In this document: positions 56,458 through 64,000 of the stretch, piece after piece
Numbering within the stretch: the stretch's first letter is position 1
How the letters are laid out: each line of letters opens with the position of its first letter
Assembly: GCF_035961655.1 (NCBI RefSeq)
Contig: NZ_CP108393.1
Location: 6,837,001 to 6,901,000, forward strand
From: Streptomyces sp. NBC_01317
Lineage (GTDB): Bacteria > Actinomycetota > Actinomycetes > Streptomycetales > Streptomycetaceae
Direction: 5' to 3'
Length of the DNA: 64,000 nt
Position numbers and translations under genes: made by a program
Notes under the pieces: model-generated
Told to the model about the DNA's origin: nothing
The model's input: only the letters and a program-made list of their open reading frames with translations
Database searches by the model: none

Positions 56458-57631
56458 CCCCGGCCGGCCGCCGGTCGCCCGTCCGCAGCACCCCGGCGCC
56501 GACGATCAGGCCGAAGGCCAGCACGGTCACCACCCCGAAGGAGACCACCAGCGAGGTCGCGTCGGCGACCGCGCCGATCGCCGAGGGGGCGATCAGCCCC
56601 GAGGTGTACGTGATCGTCGCGACGCCCGCGATGGCCTGGCTCGGGTTGGGCCCGCTGCGTCCGGCCGCCGCGAAGGCGAGCGGTACGACCACCGCCACGC
56701 CCAGCCCCAGCAGGCCGAAACCGGCCATCGCGATCAGCGGATGAGGCGCCACGACCACCAGGAGCCCGCCCGCCAGGGCGAGTGTCCCGCCCGTCCTGAC
56801 CGTCCGTACGGCCCCGAACCGGTCCACCACCCGGTCGCCCGCGAGCCGTGCCACCGTCATGGTGAGGGCGAAAGCCGTGGTCGACGCGGCGGCGACCCCG
56901 GCCGAGGTGTCCAGCACGTCCCGGAGGTAGACGGCGGACCAGTCGAGACTCGCGCCCTCCGCGAAGACCGCGCAGAACCCGACCGCCCCGATCAGCAGCG
57001 CCGACCTCGGGGGCAGCGCGAAGTGCGGCGGCGGCTCCTCGTCGGGCGCGCTGCGCAGGTCCAGGACCCGTTGGCAGGCCAGCAGGCCGAGCGCTGTCAG
57101 TACCAGGGCCGCGATGAGGTGGTGCAGCCGCGCGTCCGTGCCCAGGTGCGCGGCCACGGTGCCGGCGGCGGAGCCGATCAGCGCCCCCAGGGACCACATG
57201 CCGTGCAGGCCGGACATGATCGACTTGTCGAGGCGGTTCTCCACCTCCACGCCGAGCGCGTTCATCGCGACGTCCGCCATGCCCGACGTCGCGCCGTACA
57301 CGAACAGCGCCAGGCACAGCACGTACAGATTGGGCATCAGGGACGGCAGGATGAGGGAGAGCGTCCACAGCGCGAGCAACATGCGCAGTGCCTGCCGCGC
57401 GCCGAGCCGGTGGCTGATCGCGCCGGCCAGCGGCATCGCGAGCGACGCGCCGATCGCGGGGAAGGCGAGCGCCAGGCCGAGCTGGCCCGCGCTGATCCCC
57501 GCGTGGTCCTGGATCCAGGGGATTCGGGTGGCGAAGCTGCCGGTCACGGCGCCGTGCACGCAGAAGACCGCCATCACGGCCCTCCGCGCCTGCCGCAACC
57601 TCGCCCCGTCGTAGACCGCTTCGGTCGTCAT
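56411..57631 (-). CDS. Major facilitator superfamily transporter
   Basis: Membrane protein of 406 residues with about 12 hydrophobic helices. The A-motif-like loop is HRLGARQALRM after helix 2, and RLAGDRVVDRFGAVRTVRTGG is its second-half counterpart. It resembles sugar or drug MFS exporters; the substrate is not evident. ATG at 57631 has GGGGAGGA about 9 nt upstream; the long open frame running further upstream crosses the ROK gene on the other strand and is spurious. It is divergent from a ROK regulator and shares an operator-like palindrome with it. Confidence 0.9.
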   Translation of the reverse strand: MTTEAVYDGARLRQARRAVMAVFCVHGAVTGSFATRIPWIQDHAGISAGQLGLALAFPAIGASLAMPLAGAISHRLGARQALRMLLALWTLSLILPSLMPNLYVLCLALFVYGATSGMADVAMNALGVEVENRLDKSIMSGLHGMWSLGALIGSAAGTVAAHLGTDARLHHLIAALVLTALGLLACQRVLDLRSAPDEEPPPHFALPPRSALLIGAVGFCAVFAEGASLDWSAVYLRDVLDTSAGVAAASTTAFALTMTVARLAGDRVVDRFGAVRTVRTGGTLALAGGLLVVVAPHPLIAMAGFGLLGLGVAVVVPLAFAAAGRSGPNPSQAIAGVATITYTSGLIAPSAIGAVADATSLVVSFGVVTVLAFGLIVGAGVLRTGDRRPAGVSGPAPDGASTKTAT

Positions 57632-57696
57632 CGCGTCCAGTCCTCCCCTGCCGGTCGTGTGTATGGCTACCCGTGCCGTCGATGCGGGGAGTAAAT

Positions 57697-57717
57697 TATC
57701 AGGAACCCTGCCTGATA
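57697..57717. promoter_or_regulatory. Palindrome TATCAGG-N7-CCTGATA between MFS and ROK genes
   Basis: Perfect 7-bp arms separated by AACCCTG lie in the 139-bp divergent region, next to TAATTT (minus strand, 57693-57698), a possible -10 for the MFS gene. It is a strong candidate operator for the ROK regulator. Confidence 0.65.
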
Positions 57718-57770
57718 GATAGCGGACCACCGAGCGAAAACACCCGCCGGCGATCTGGAAGGATCCCCGC

Positions 57771-58958
57771 ATGGCCGCATCCCCCAGCACCGCCCGTGCC
57801 ATCAACGACCGGCTCGCGCTCCGACTCCTCCAGCAGGAAGGCCCGTTGACCGCCGGACAGCTGAAGACGATGACCGGGCTCTCCCGCCCCTCCGTCGCCG
57901 ATCTGGTCGAACGGCTCCAGGGATCCGGGCTCGTCCACGTCGTCGGGGAGACCGGCGACCGCCGGCGCGGGCCCAACGCGCGGGTGTACGGGATCGTCGC
58001 CGACCGCGCCCATCTCGCCGCGCTCGACGTACGGACCCACAGCGTCTCCGTCGTCGTCGCCGACCTGCTGGGCGTCACCCTCGCCGAGGCCACCCTGCCC
58101 ATCGGCAGCGACACCGCCAGCGAACCGGCCGTCGAGCAGGCCGCCGCCCTGCTGGAACGCACCGCCCGTGAGGCCGGGGCCGTACGCCTGCACAGCGTCG
58201 GCATCGGCGCGCCAGGACTGGTCGACCCGGTCAGCGGCGAACTGCGCGAGACCAGCGGGCTGCCCGCCTGGCACCGGCTGCTCGTCACGGCTCTGCACGA
58301 ACGGCTCCCCGCCACCGTCCTGGTGGAGAACGAGACCAACCTCGCCGCCCTCGCCGAACAGCGCCTCGGCGCGGCCCAGGGGCAGGACACCTTCGTCCTG
58401 CTCTGGCTCGGCCACGGCGTGGGCGCGGCCGTCATGCTCGACGGCAGACTCCGCAGAGGCGCCTCCGGCGGCGCGGGGGAGATCGGCTTCCTGCCCGTGC
58501 CCGGCACCTCGCAGCTGCCTTCCGCGCTCGCCTGCGACGGCGGCTTCCACACCCTGGCGGGCTCGGCGGCCGTCTGCGAACTGGGCGAGCAGCACGGCCT
58601 GACACCCGACCCCGGGCCCCAGGAAGTGCCCGCCGCGGCCTATGTGCGCGCCGCCTTGGCGGCGGGGGAGAAGGGCGAACCGTTCCTCGCCACGCTCGCC
58701 GAGCGGCTGGCCATCGGGGCGGCGGCGGTCAGCGCGGTCCTCGACCCCGGCCGGGTGGTCCTGGCGGGCGAGGTCGGGCACGCGGGCGGCGCCGCCCTGG
58801 CCGCCCGGGTCGAGGAACGGCTCGCGGCCATGACCCCGCTGCGTACGGAGGTCAGGGCCGGGACCCTGGGCGGTGCGGCGGTCCTGCGCGGGGCGCTGCT
58901 GACCGCACGGGACGCCGCGCAGGACGCGTTGTTCGCGCCGGGGGCGGAGATCCGGTGA
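57771..58958 (+). CDS. ROK-family transcriptional regulator
   Basis: Protein of 395 residues. The N-terminal winged helix reads INDRLALRLLQQEGPLTAGQLKTMTGLSRPSVADLVERLQ. The C-terminal sugar-kinase-like fold has GIGAPGLVDP, ENETNLAALAEQRLG and ASGGAGEIGFLPVP. The first phosphate motif reads LDVRTHSVSV rather than DxGGT, and the CxxGCxGC zinc cluster is missing, so kinase activity is unlikely and ligand sensing may be altered. It is divergent from the MFS gene and probably its repressor. ATG at 57771 follows GGAAGGA. Confidence 0.9.
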   Translation: MAASPSTARAINDRLALRLLQQEGPLTAGQLKTMTGLSRPSVADLVERLQGSGLVHVVGETGDRRRGPNARVYGIVADRAHLAALDVRTHSVSVVVADLLGVTLAEATLPIGSDTASEPAVEQAAALLERTAREAGAVRLHSVGIGAPGLVDPVSGELRETSGLPAWHRLLVTALHERLPATVLVENETNLAALAEQRLGAAQGQDTFVLLWLGHGVGAAVMLDGRLRRGASGGAGEIGFLPVPGTSQLPSALACDGGFHTLAGSAAVCELGEQHGLTPDPGPQEVPAAAYVRAALAAGEKGEPFLATLAERLAIGAAAVSAVLDPGRVVLAGEVGHAGGAALAARVEERLAAMTPLRTEVRAGTLGGAAVLRGALLTARDAAQDALFAPGAEIR

Positions 58959-59048
58959 CCGTGCGCCGACCGATCCGATGACTCTGCCCCGACCGGCACG
59001 GTGACCATGCACTGACCGTCTGTGAGTCAGCCCACAGGGGTCACCCGG

Positions 59049-59077
59049 TTGGCCGACGATCAGGCGTGGCACACTGT
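59049..59077 (+). promoter_or_regulatory. Promoter of the riboflavin operon
   Basis: TTGGCC (59049-59054), 17-bp spacer, CACTGT (59072-59077). Transcription would begin about 10 nt before the FMN aptamer. Confidence 0.5.
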
Positions 59078-59093
59078 TTCTGTACCAGAAGCA

Positions 59094-59220
59094 GCGCACT
59101 CCGGGGTCGGTGTAATTCCGAACCGGCGGTTATAGTCCGCGACCCGTCCGCAGCCAGCGGCCGGTTGACCAGGTGAGATTCCTGGACCGACGGTGAAAGT
59201 CCGGATGGGAGGCAGTGCGC
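59094..59220 (+). ncRNA. FMN riboswitch (RFN element)
   Basis: The P1 stem pairs GCGCACT (59094-59100) with AGTGCGC (59214-59220). Conserved blocks appear in order: GGTGTAATTCCGAACCGGCGGT, AGTCCGCGACC, GGTGAGATTCCTGGACCGACGGT and AGTCCGGATGGGAGG, matching the RFN consensus. Binding of FMN should shut down the downstream rib operon. About 145 nt separate the aptamer from the ribD start. They contain small hairpins, but I cannot tell whether control is by termination or translation. Confidence 0.95.
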
Positions 59221-59364
59221 GGCGGGCCATGATCGGGTATGCCGCCGTCGGCGGTTCGTCCTCGGACGAGCCGGTTCGCCGGACCGGGCGCCCCCGAATA
59301 TGTCCCGTTTCTCTGTCGTCATCGACAGGCCCCGGAGTCCGTGCCCCAGAGGCAGGAGGACCCG

Positions 59365-60573
59365 GTGGCAACGGAAGCCGAAGCGGTGACCGACGCGGAC
59401 GCGATGCGTCGTGCCCTCACGCTCGCCGCCCTCGGACTCGGCTCCACCAGCCCGAACCCGGTCGTCGGATGCGTCATCCTCGACGCCTCGGGACAGCTCG
59501 CGGGCGAGGGGTTCCACCGGCGGGCCGGCGGCCCGCACGCCGAGATCCACGCCCTGCGCGCGGCCGGCGGGCGCGCCCGGGGAGGCACGGCCTACGTCAC
59601 CCTCGAACCGTGCGACCACACCGGCCGTACGGGGCCCTGCTCCCAGGCGCTCGTCGACGCGGGCGTCGCCCGGGTCCTCTACGCGGTCGCCGACCCCGAC
59701 CCCCGGGCCGGGGGCGGCGCCGACACCCTGCGCGCGGCCGGTGTCACGGTCGAGCGGGGGCCGCTCGAAGAGGAGGCCGAGGCGGGCAACACCGCCTGGC
59801 TGACCTCCGTACGCCTCGGTCGCCCCCACGTCCTGTGGAAGTACGCGGCCACCCTCGACGGCCGGATCGCCGCCGCCGACTCCACCAGCCGCTGGATCAC
59901 CTCCCCCGAGGCCCGCGCCGACGTCCACCGGCTGCGCGCCGAGGCCGACGCCGTCGTGGTCGGCTCGGGCACCGCCCGCACCGACGACCCGCACCTCGCG
60001 GTGCGGGGCATCGAGGGCGCCGTACAGCCGCTGCGGGTCGTGGTCGACACCGAAGCCACCGCCGTACGGCCGGGCGCGCGGGTCCTGGACTCCGCCGCGC
60101 CCACCCTGATCGCCGTCGCCGAGGACGCCGACCTGGGCGGGCGGGGGCATCTCAAGGACGTCGTACGGCTGCCCCGCGCCGCCCGCGGCCTGGACATCCC
60201 CGCCCTGCTCGCCGCGCTGTACGAGCGCGGGGTCCGTTCCGTCCTCCTCGAAGGCGGCCCGGCGCTGGCCGGTTCGTTCGTCGCCGCGGGCGCCGTCGAC
60301 CAGGTCGTCGGCTATCTCGCCCCGGTCCTCCTGGGCGCCGGCCCCACGGCCCTCGGGGACGCCGGAATCACCACGCTCGCCGGGGCGTTGCGACTCCGCA
60401 TGACGGAGAGCACCCGGATCGGCGCGGACCTGCGCGTCACCGCCGTCCCCGACAGGGACGACCCCGACACCGCGGGCCGCGACACCGACGCACCCCCAAC
60501 AGCCGTCCACGACAGCGCCGTCGCCGACACCTCCGTGCCCGCCACCCCGGGCACCGCCACGAAGGAGCACTGA
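59365..60573 (+). CDS. ribD: Bifunctional riboflavin deaminase/reductase RibD
   Basis: Second and third steps of riboflavin synthesis in one 402-residue protein. The N-terminal cytidine-deaminase-like domain has the zinc ligands in GGPHAEIHAL and LEPCDHTGRTGPCSQAL. The C-terminal NADPH-dependent reductase starts about residue 155 (RPHVLWKYAATLDGRIAAADSTSRWITS) and includes LLEGGPALAGSF. GTG at 59365 with AGGAGGA six bases upstream is chosen; the upstream open frame crosses the riboswitch region. The last 40 residues are a disordered Thr/Ala/Asp-rich tail. Directly followed by ribE without a gap. Confidence 0.95.
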   Translation: MATEAEAVTDADAMRRALTLAALGLGSTSPNPVVGCVILDASGQLAGEGFHRRAGGPHAEIHALRAAGGRARGGTAYVTLEPCDHTGRTGPCSQALVDAGVARVLYAVADPDPRAGGGADTLRAAGVTVERGPLEEEAEAGNTAWLTSVRLGRPHVLWKYAATLDGRIAAADSTSRWITSPEARADVHRLRAEADAVVVGSGTARTDDPHLAVRGIEGAVQPLRVVVDTEATAVRPGARVLDSAAPTLIAVAEDADLGGRGHLKDVVRLPRAARGLDIPALLAALYERGVRSVLLEGGPALAGSFVAAGAVDQVVGYLAPVLLGAGPTALGDAGITTLAGALRLRMTESTRIGADLRVTAVPDRDDPDTAGRDTDAPPTAVHDSAVADTSVPATPGTATKEH

Positions 60574-61182
60574 GTGTTCACCGGAATCGTCGAAGAACTG
60601 GGTGAGGTCACCGCCGTCGAGAATCTCGGCGACGCCTCCCGCTTCACGCTGCGCGGCCCCGTCGTCACCGACGGGGCCAAGCACGGCGACTCCATCGCCG
60701 TGAACGGTGTCTGTCTGACCGTGGTCGACCTGGACGGGGGCGCGTTCACCGCCGACGTGATGGCCGAGACCCTCGACCGCTCCAGCCTCGGCGCGCTCGC
60801 CGTCGGCTCCCCGGTGAACCTGGAACGCCCCATGGCCGTGGGCGGCCGGCTCGGCGGGCACATCGTCCAGGGCCATGTGGACGGCACCGGCACGGTCGTC
60901 GAACGCGAGGTCTCCGAGCACTGGGAGATCGTCAAGGTCGCGCTGCCCGCCCATCTCACCAAGTACGTGGTCGAGAAGGGCTCCATCACCGTGGACGGCG
61001 TCAGCCTCACCGTCGTGGACGCGGGACCCGACTACTTCACCATCAGCCTCATCCCCACCACCCTCGCGCTGACCACCCTCGGCCACAAGGGACCCGGCGA
61101 CCCGGTCAACCTGGAGGTCGACGTCATCGCGAAGTACGTGGAGCGCCTGCTCGGCGCCGGATCCGGGGAGCCCGTCCAGTGA
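60574..61182 (+). CDS. ribE: Riboflavin synthase alpha chain
   Basis: Dismutates two 6,7-dimethyl-8-ribityllumazines to riboflavin; 202 residues. The classic start [12 protein letters not shown] and the two homologous barrels ([11 protein letters not shown] and [11 protein letters not shown]) are visible. GTG at 60574 directly abuts the ribD stop. Its stop overlaps the ribM GTG (GTGA). Confidence 0.96.
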   Translation: MFTGIVEELGEVTAVENLGDASRFTLRGPVVTDGAKHGDSIAVNGVCLTVVDLDGGAFTADVMAETLDRSSLGALAVGSPVNLERPMAVGGRLGGHIVQGHVDGTGTVVEREVSEHWEIVKVALPAHLTKYVVEKGSITVDGVSLTVVDAGPDYFTISLIPTTLALTTLGHKGPGDPVNLEVDVIAKYVERLLGAGSGEPVQ

Positions 61183-61838
61183 GCGCCCTGACCTGGCTGA
61201 ACGGCGAGGCCTTCACCGCCGTCGGGCAGCACATCCTGTGGTCCGACATGATCGGCAACATCATCGGCCTGGGCGCCCTCGCGCTCGGCTGGCGGCGCTC
61301 GATCTGGACCTGGCCCGCCCAGTTCCTCTCGGGCGTCGTCCTGGTCGGCGCCTACGCCTCCGCCGACCTCAGCGGCGGAGTGGGCAAACAACTCCTCGTC
61401 ATCGGCGTGGCGTTGTGGGGCTGGCGGCTCTGGCAGCGCGGAACGCAGCGGAGCGGCGACAACCCCGACGGCACCATCGCCGTCCGCTTCGCCACCTGGC
61501 GCGAGCGCGCCGCGCTGGTGGGCGGCACCGCCGTGGGCACGCTCGCCGTCGGCGGCCTCTTCACCGCCTTCCCCGACCTCTCTTGGAACCCCTGGCCCGA
61601 CGCGTACATCTTCGTCGGCACGCTCGCCGCGATGGTCGCGCAGGCGCGCGGCCTGGTGGAGTTCTGGTTCGCCTGGCTCCTGGTCGACCTCGTCGGCGTC
61701 CCCCTCGCGTTCAGCAGCGGGCTCGCCTTCTCCGGTCTCGTGTACGTGATCTACCTCGCCCTCGTCCTGTGGGGGATGCGCGACTGGTGGCTGCGCTCCA
61801 GGGCCGGCGCCGTCTCTCTGGAAGGAGCAGCAGCATGA
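61179..61838 (+). CDS. ribM: PnuC-family transporter, probable riboflavin importer RibM
   Basis: Membrane protein of 219 residues with about seven helices and the PnuC family pattern ([57 protein letters not shown]). PnuC proteins carry nicotinamide riboside, but PnuX/RibM members inside FMN-regulated rib operons of Corynebacterium and Streptomyces davaonensis transport riboflavin. The position between ribE and ribBA supports that here. GTG at 61179 overlaps ribE, and the stop overlaps ribBA (ATGA). Confidence 0.88.
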   Translation: MSALTWLNGEAFTAVGQHILWSDMIGNIIGLGALALGWRRSIWTWPAQFLSGVVLVGAYASADLSGGVGKQLLVIGVALWGWRLWQRGTQRSGDNPDGTIAVRFATWRERAALVGGTAVGTLAVGGLFTAFPDLSWNPWPDAYIFVGTLAAMVAQARGLVEFWFAWLLVDLVGVPLAFSSGLAFSGLVYVIYLALVLWGMRDWWLRSRAGAVSLEGAAA

Positions 61839-63133
61839 CTACCACCGCACTGCCCACCTGGTACTCGACCGACAACGTCGAGGACTTTGCCCTCGACCCG
61901 GTCGAACAGGCCATCCGCGACATCGCCGCCGGACGGCCCGTCGTCGTCGTGGACGACGAGGACCGGGAGAACGAGGGCGACCTCGTCATCGCGGCCGAGA
62001 AGGCCACCCCGGAGATCATCGCCTTCATGATGAGCGAGTGCCGCGGCCTGATCTGCGCCCCCATGGAGGGGGACGAACTGGACCGCCTCGCGCTGCCGCA
62101 GATGGTCGACCACAACACCGAGATGATGGGCACCGCGTTCACCGTCTCCGTGGACGCGGGCCCCGCCCACGGCGTCACCACCGGCATCTCCGCCGCCGAC
62201 CGGGCCACCACGCTCCAGCTGCTCGCGGGCGGCACGGCGGGCCCCGCCGACTTCGTACGGCCCGGACACGTCTTCCCGCTGCGCGCCAAGGAAGGCGGGG
62301 TGCTGGTACGCAACGGTCACACCGAGGCCGCCGTCGACCTGGCCCGGCTGGCCGGACTGCGCCCCGCCGGGGCCATCGTGGAGATCGCGGGCGAGGACGG
62401 CGTGATGCTGCGCCTGCCCGACCTCGTGCCGTTCGCCCGCAAGCACGGCCTGACGATCATCTCCATCGAGGACCTGATCGCGTACCGCCGGACGACCGAG
62501 CCGACCGTCCGCCGCGAGGCGAAGGTCCATCTGCCCACCGCCTCCGGCGACTTCACGGCGTACGGCTACCGCTCGGTCGCCGACGGCGTCGAGCACCTCG
62601 CCCTCGTCCACGGCGAGATCGGCGACGGCGAGGACGTGCTCGTGCGCGTCCACTCCGAATGCCTCACCGGCGACATCTTCGGCTCGCTGCGCTGCGACTG
62701 CGGCCCCCAGCTCCAGGCCTCCATGGACCGGATCACCGAGGCGGGGCGCGGAGTTGTCGTCTACCTGCGCGGCCACGAGGGCCGGGGGATCGGCCTGCTC
62801 TCCAAGCTGCGCGCGTACGAACTCCAGGAGCGCGGCCGGGACACCCTCGACGCCAACCTGGAACTGGGCCTGCCCGCCGACGCGCGGGACTACGCGGCCG
62901 GCGCGCGCATCCTGGACGACCTCGGCGTGCACAGCCTGCGGCTGATGACCAACAACCCCGACAAGACGTCCGCGCTGGTACGGCACGGACTCACCGTCAC
63001 CGGCCGCGAGCCGATGCCCGTCCAGGCCGGCGAGCACAACCTCCGCTACCTGCGCACCAAGCGGGACCGGATGGGGCACGACCTGCCGTGGCTGGATCCG
63101 GCCGTCGCCGTGTCCGCCTGCGGCAACCAGTAG
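61835..63133 (+). CDS. ribBA: Bifunctional DHBP synthase / GTP cyclohydrolase II
   Basis: Fusion of 432 residues feeding both branches of riboflavin synthesis. The N-terminal RibB half has [20 protein letters not shown] and the [15 protein letters not shown] region. The C-terminal RibA half has the zinc cysteines in [23 protein letters not shown] and the catalytic region [15 protein letters not shown], plus [13 protein letters not shown]. Both active sites look intact. ATG at 61835 has AAGGAG upstream and overlaps ribM. Confidence 0.96.
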   Translation: MTTTALPTWYSTDNVEDFALDPVEQAIRDIAAGRPVVVVDDEDRENEGDLVIAAEKATPEIIAFMMSECRGLICAPMEGDELDRLALPQMVDHNTEMMGTAFTVSVDAGPAHGVTTGISAADRATTLQLLAGGTAGPADFVRPGHVFPLRAKEGGVLVRNGHTEAAVDLARLAGLRPAGAIVEIAGEDGVMLRLPDLVPFARKHGLTIISIEDLIAYRRTTEPTVRREAKVHLPTASGDFTAYGYRSVADGVEHLALVHGEIGDGEDVLVRVHSECLTGDIFGSLRCDCGPQLQASMDRITEAGRGVVVYLRGHEGRGIGLLSKLRAYELQERGRDTLDANLELGLPADARDYAAGARILDDLGVHSLRLMTNNPDKTSALVRHGLTVTGREPMPVQAGEHNLRYLRTKRDRMGHDLPWLDPAVAVSACGNQ

Positions 63134-63206
63134 GACGCGTAGACCCGTACACGCACACCCGTACACACACCCGTGACAACGCACAGAACGAGCTTCGAGG
63201 AGAGAC

Positions 63207-63692
63207 GTGAGCGGCAAGGGCGCACCCGAACTGAGTGTGAAGAACTGCGGTGACCTCAGGGTCGCCGTGATCGCGGCGCAGTGGCACCAGAAGGTCATGG
63301 ACGGTCTGGTCGACGGCGCCCTGCGCGCCCTGCGGGAACTGGGCATCGACGAGCCGACCCTGCTGCGCGTGCCCGGCAGCTTCGAACTGCCCGTCGTGGC
63401 CAAGGTCCTGGCCGGCCGCGGCTACGACGCCGTGGTCGCGCTCGGCGTCGTCATCCGGGGCGGCACCCCCCACTTCGAGTACGTGTGCCAGGGCGTCACG
63501 CAGGGCCTCACCCAGGTCTCCATCGACACCGGCGTCCCCATCGGTTTCGGGGTGCTGACCTGCGACACCGAGGACCAGGCCCTGGACCGCGCGGGCCTGC
63601 CGGAGTCGAACGAGGACAAGGGCCACGAGGCGGTGACAGCCGCCGTCGCCACCGCGACCGTCCTCCGTACGGTGGCCGAACCCTGGCGTTGA
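63207..63692 (+). CDS. ribH: 6,7-Dimethyl-8-ribityllumazine synthase
   Basis: Penultimate step of riboflavin synthesis; 161 residues forming large oligomers in the family. Motifs are [34 protein letters not shown] with the catalytic His, and [23 protein letters not shown] at 63207 follows GAGGAGAG. It is 73 bp after ribBA and probably the last gene of the FMN-controlled operon. Confidence 0.96.
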   Translation: MSGKGAPELSVKNCGDLRVAVIAAQWHQKVMDGLVDGALRALRELGIDEPTLLRVPGSFELPVVAKVLAGRGYDAVVALGVVIRGGTPHFEYVCQGVTQGLTQVSIDTGVPIGFGVLTCDTEDQALDRAGLPESNEDKGHEAVTAAVATATVLRTVAEPWR

Positions 63693-63716
63693 GAGACGGG
63701 ACGGGCCGCGTAAAGT
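63689..63716 (+). promoter_or_regulatory. hisE promoter
   Basis: TTGAGA (63689-63694), 16-bp spacer, TAAAGT (63711-63716). The -10 ends 10 nt before the hisE ATG, so the transcript would be leaderless or nearly so. It overlaps the ribH stop. Confidence 0.55.
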
Positions 63717-63726
63717 GGGCGCCACC

Positions 63727-63999
63727 ATGTCGAAGAAGACGTTCGAGGAGCTGTTCACCGAGCTCCAGCAGAAGGCCGCCAACGGCGACCCCGCCACCTC
63801 ACGCACCGCCGAGCTGGTGGAAAAAGGCGTGCACGCCATCGGGAAGAAGGTCGTCGAAGAGGCGGCCGAGGTGTGGATGGCCGCGGAGTACGAGGGCAAG
63901 GAAGCCGCCGCCGAGGAGATCTCCCAACTCCTCTACCACGTCCAGGTGATGATGGTGGCGCGCGGCATCTCCCTCGACGACGTGTACGCCCATCTCTGA
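63727..63999 (+). CDS. hisE: Phosphoribosyl-ATP diphosphatase
   Basis: Second step of histidine synthesis, hydrolysing PR-ATP to PR-AMP; 90 residues, all-alpha MazG-like NTP pyrophosphatase. The acidic metal-binding helix pair is seen in [18 protein letters not shown] and [20 protein letters not shown] at 63727 gives the usual [14 protein letters not shown] start. An in-frame ATG at 63715 overlaps the -10 box. The gene ends one base before the window edge; hisG normally follows in Streptomyces. Confidence 0.95.
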   Translation: MSKKTFEELFTELQQKAANGDPATSRTAELVEKGVHAIGKKVVEEAAEVWMAAEYEGKEAAAEEISQLLYHVQVMMVARGISLDDVYAHL

Positions 64000-64000
64000 G

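Noticed and set aside
61179..61838. Nicotinamide mononucleotide transporter (PnuC) in the strict sense
   Set aside because: Family resemblance is real, but the position inside an FMN-riboswitch operon fits the RibM/PnuX riboflavin transporter subgroup better.

Overview
The window is a chromosomal segment of a Streptomyces species. The evidence is very high GC with extreme third-position bias, GTG and TTG starts, a bldD gene, an actinobacterial integration host factor (sIHF type), a GuaB1-type enzyme and the gene order from relA through alaS, aro, pyr, rib to hisE, which I recall as conserved Streptomyces core chromosome. Almost everything is housekeeping. I see no prophage, CRISPR array, intact insertion sequence, rRNA or tRNA gene.

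Layout. 1-10 kb: 3' end of the RelA/SpoT gene, a DUF349 protein, a membrane-anchored cyclophilin, a metallo-hydrolase, hisS, a VKOR-like protein, rarA, a DUF2470 protein divergent from rpsD with an iron box between them. 10-20.3 kb: two small membrane proteins, alaS, ruvX, mltG and the shikimate cluster aroE-aroC-aroK-aroB-aroQ. 20.5-25.3 kb: a proline-rich P-loop protein, an 0.8-kb repeat-rich gap, a degenerate M24 peptidase homologue, efp, nusB and bldD. 25.5-35.7 kb: the pyrimidine operon pyrR-pyrB-pyrC-orf-carA-carB-pyrD-pyrF with a PyrR-binding leader. 36-46 kb: sIHF, gmk, rpoZ, coaBC, metK, priA, an HTH protein, fmt and rsmB. 46-51 kb: tandem repeats, rpe, a SorC-type regulator, a 164-bp palindrome, guaB1 and a SigB-like sigma factor. 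51-58.9 kb: the accessory part, with an Lrp regulator plus davA-davB (lysine to 5-aminovalerate), a secreted alginate-lyase-family protein, a thioesterase, and a divergent MFS/ROK pair. 59-64 kb: an FMN-riboswitch-controlled riboflavin operon ribD-ribE-ribM-ribBA-ribH, then hisE.

How the genes connect: purine and pyrimidine supply (pyr, gmk, guaB1), translation (hisS, alaS, rpsD, efp, fmt, rsmB), chorismate synthesis, S-adenosylmethionine, CoA and flavin synthesis, and the stringent response are all represented. No wholly new multi-gene system was found. The best leads are intergenic: two related inverted-repeat elements in opposite orientation, a dispersed 20-22 bp unit with nine full copies, a tandem array, a 164-bp palindrome, and the iron box between a DUF2470 gene and rpsD. 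Start codons were chosen by ribosome-binding site, overlap with the neighbour and fit to family length. Family assignments come from recognised motifs, not database searches.
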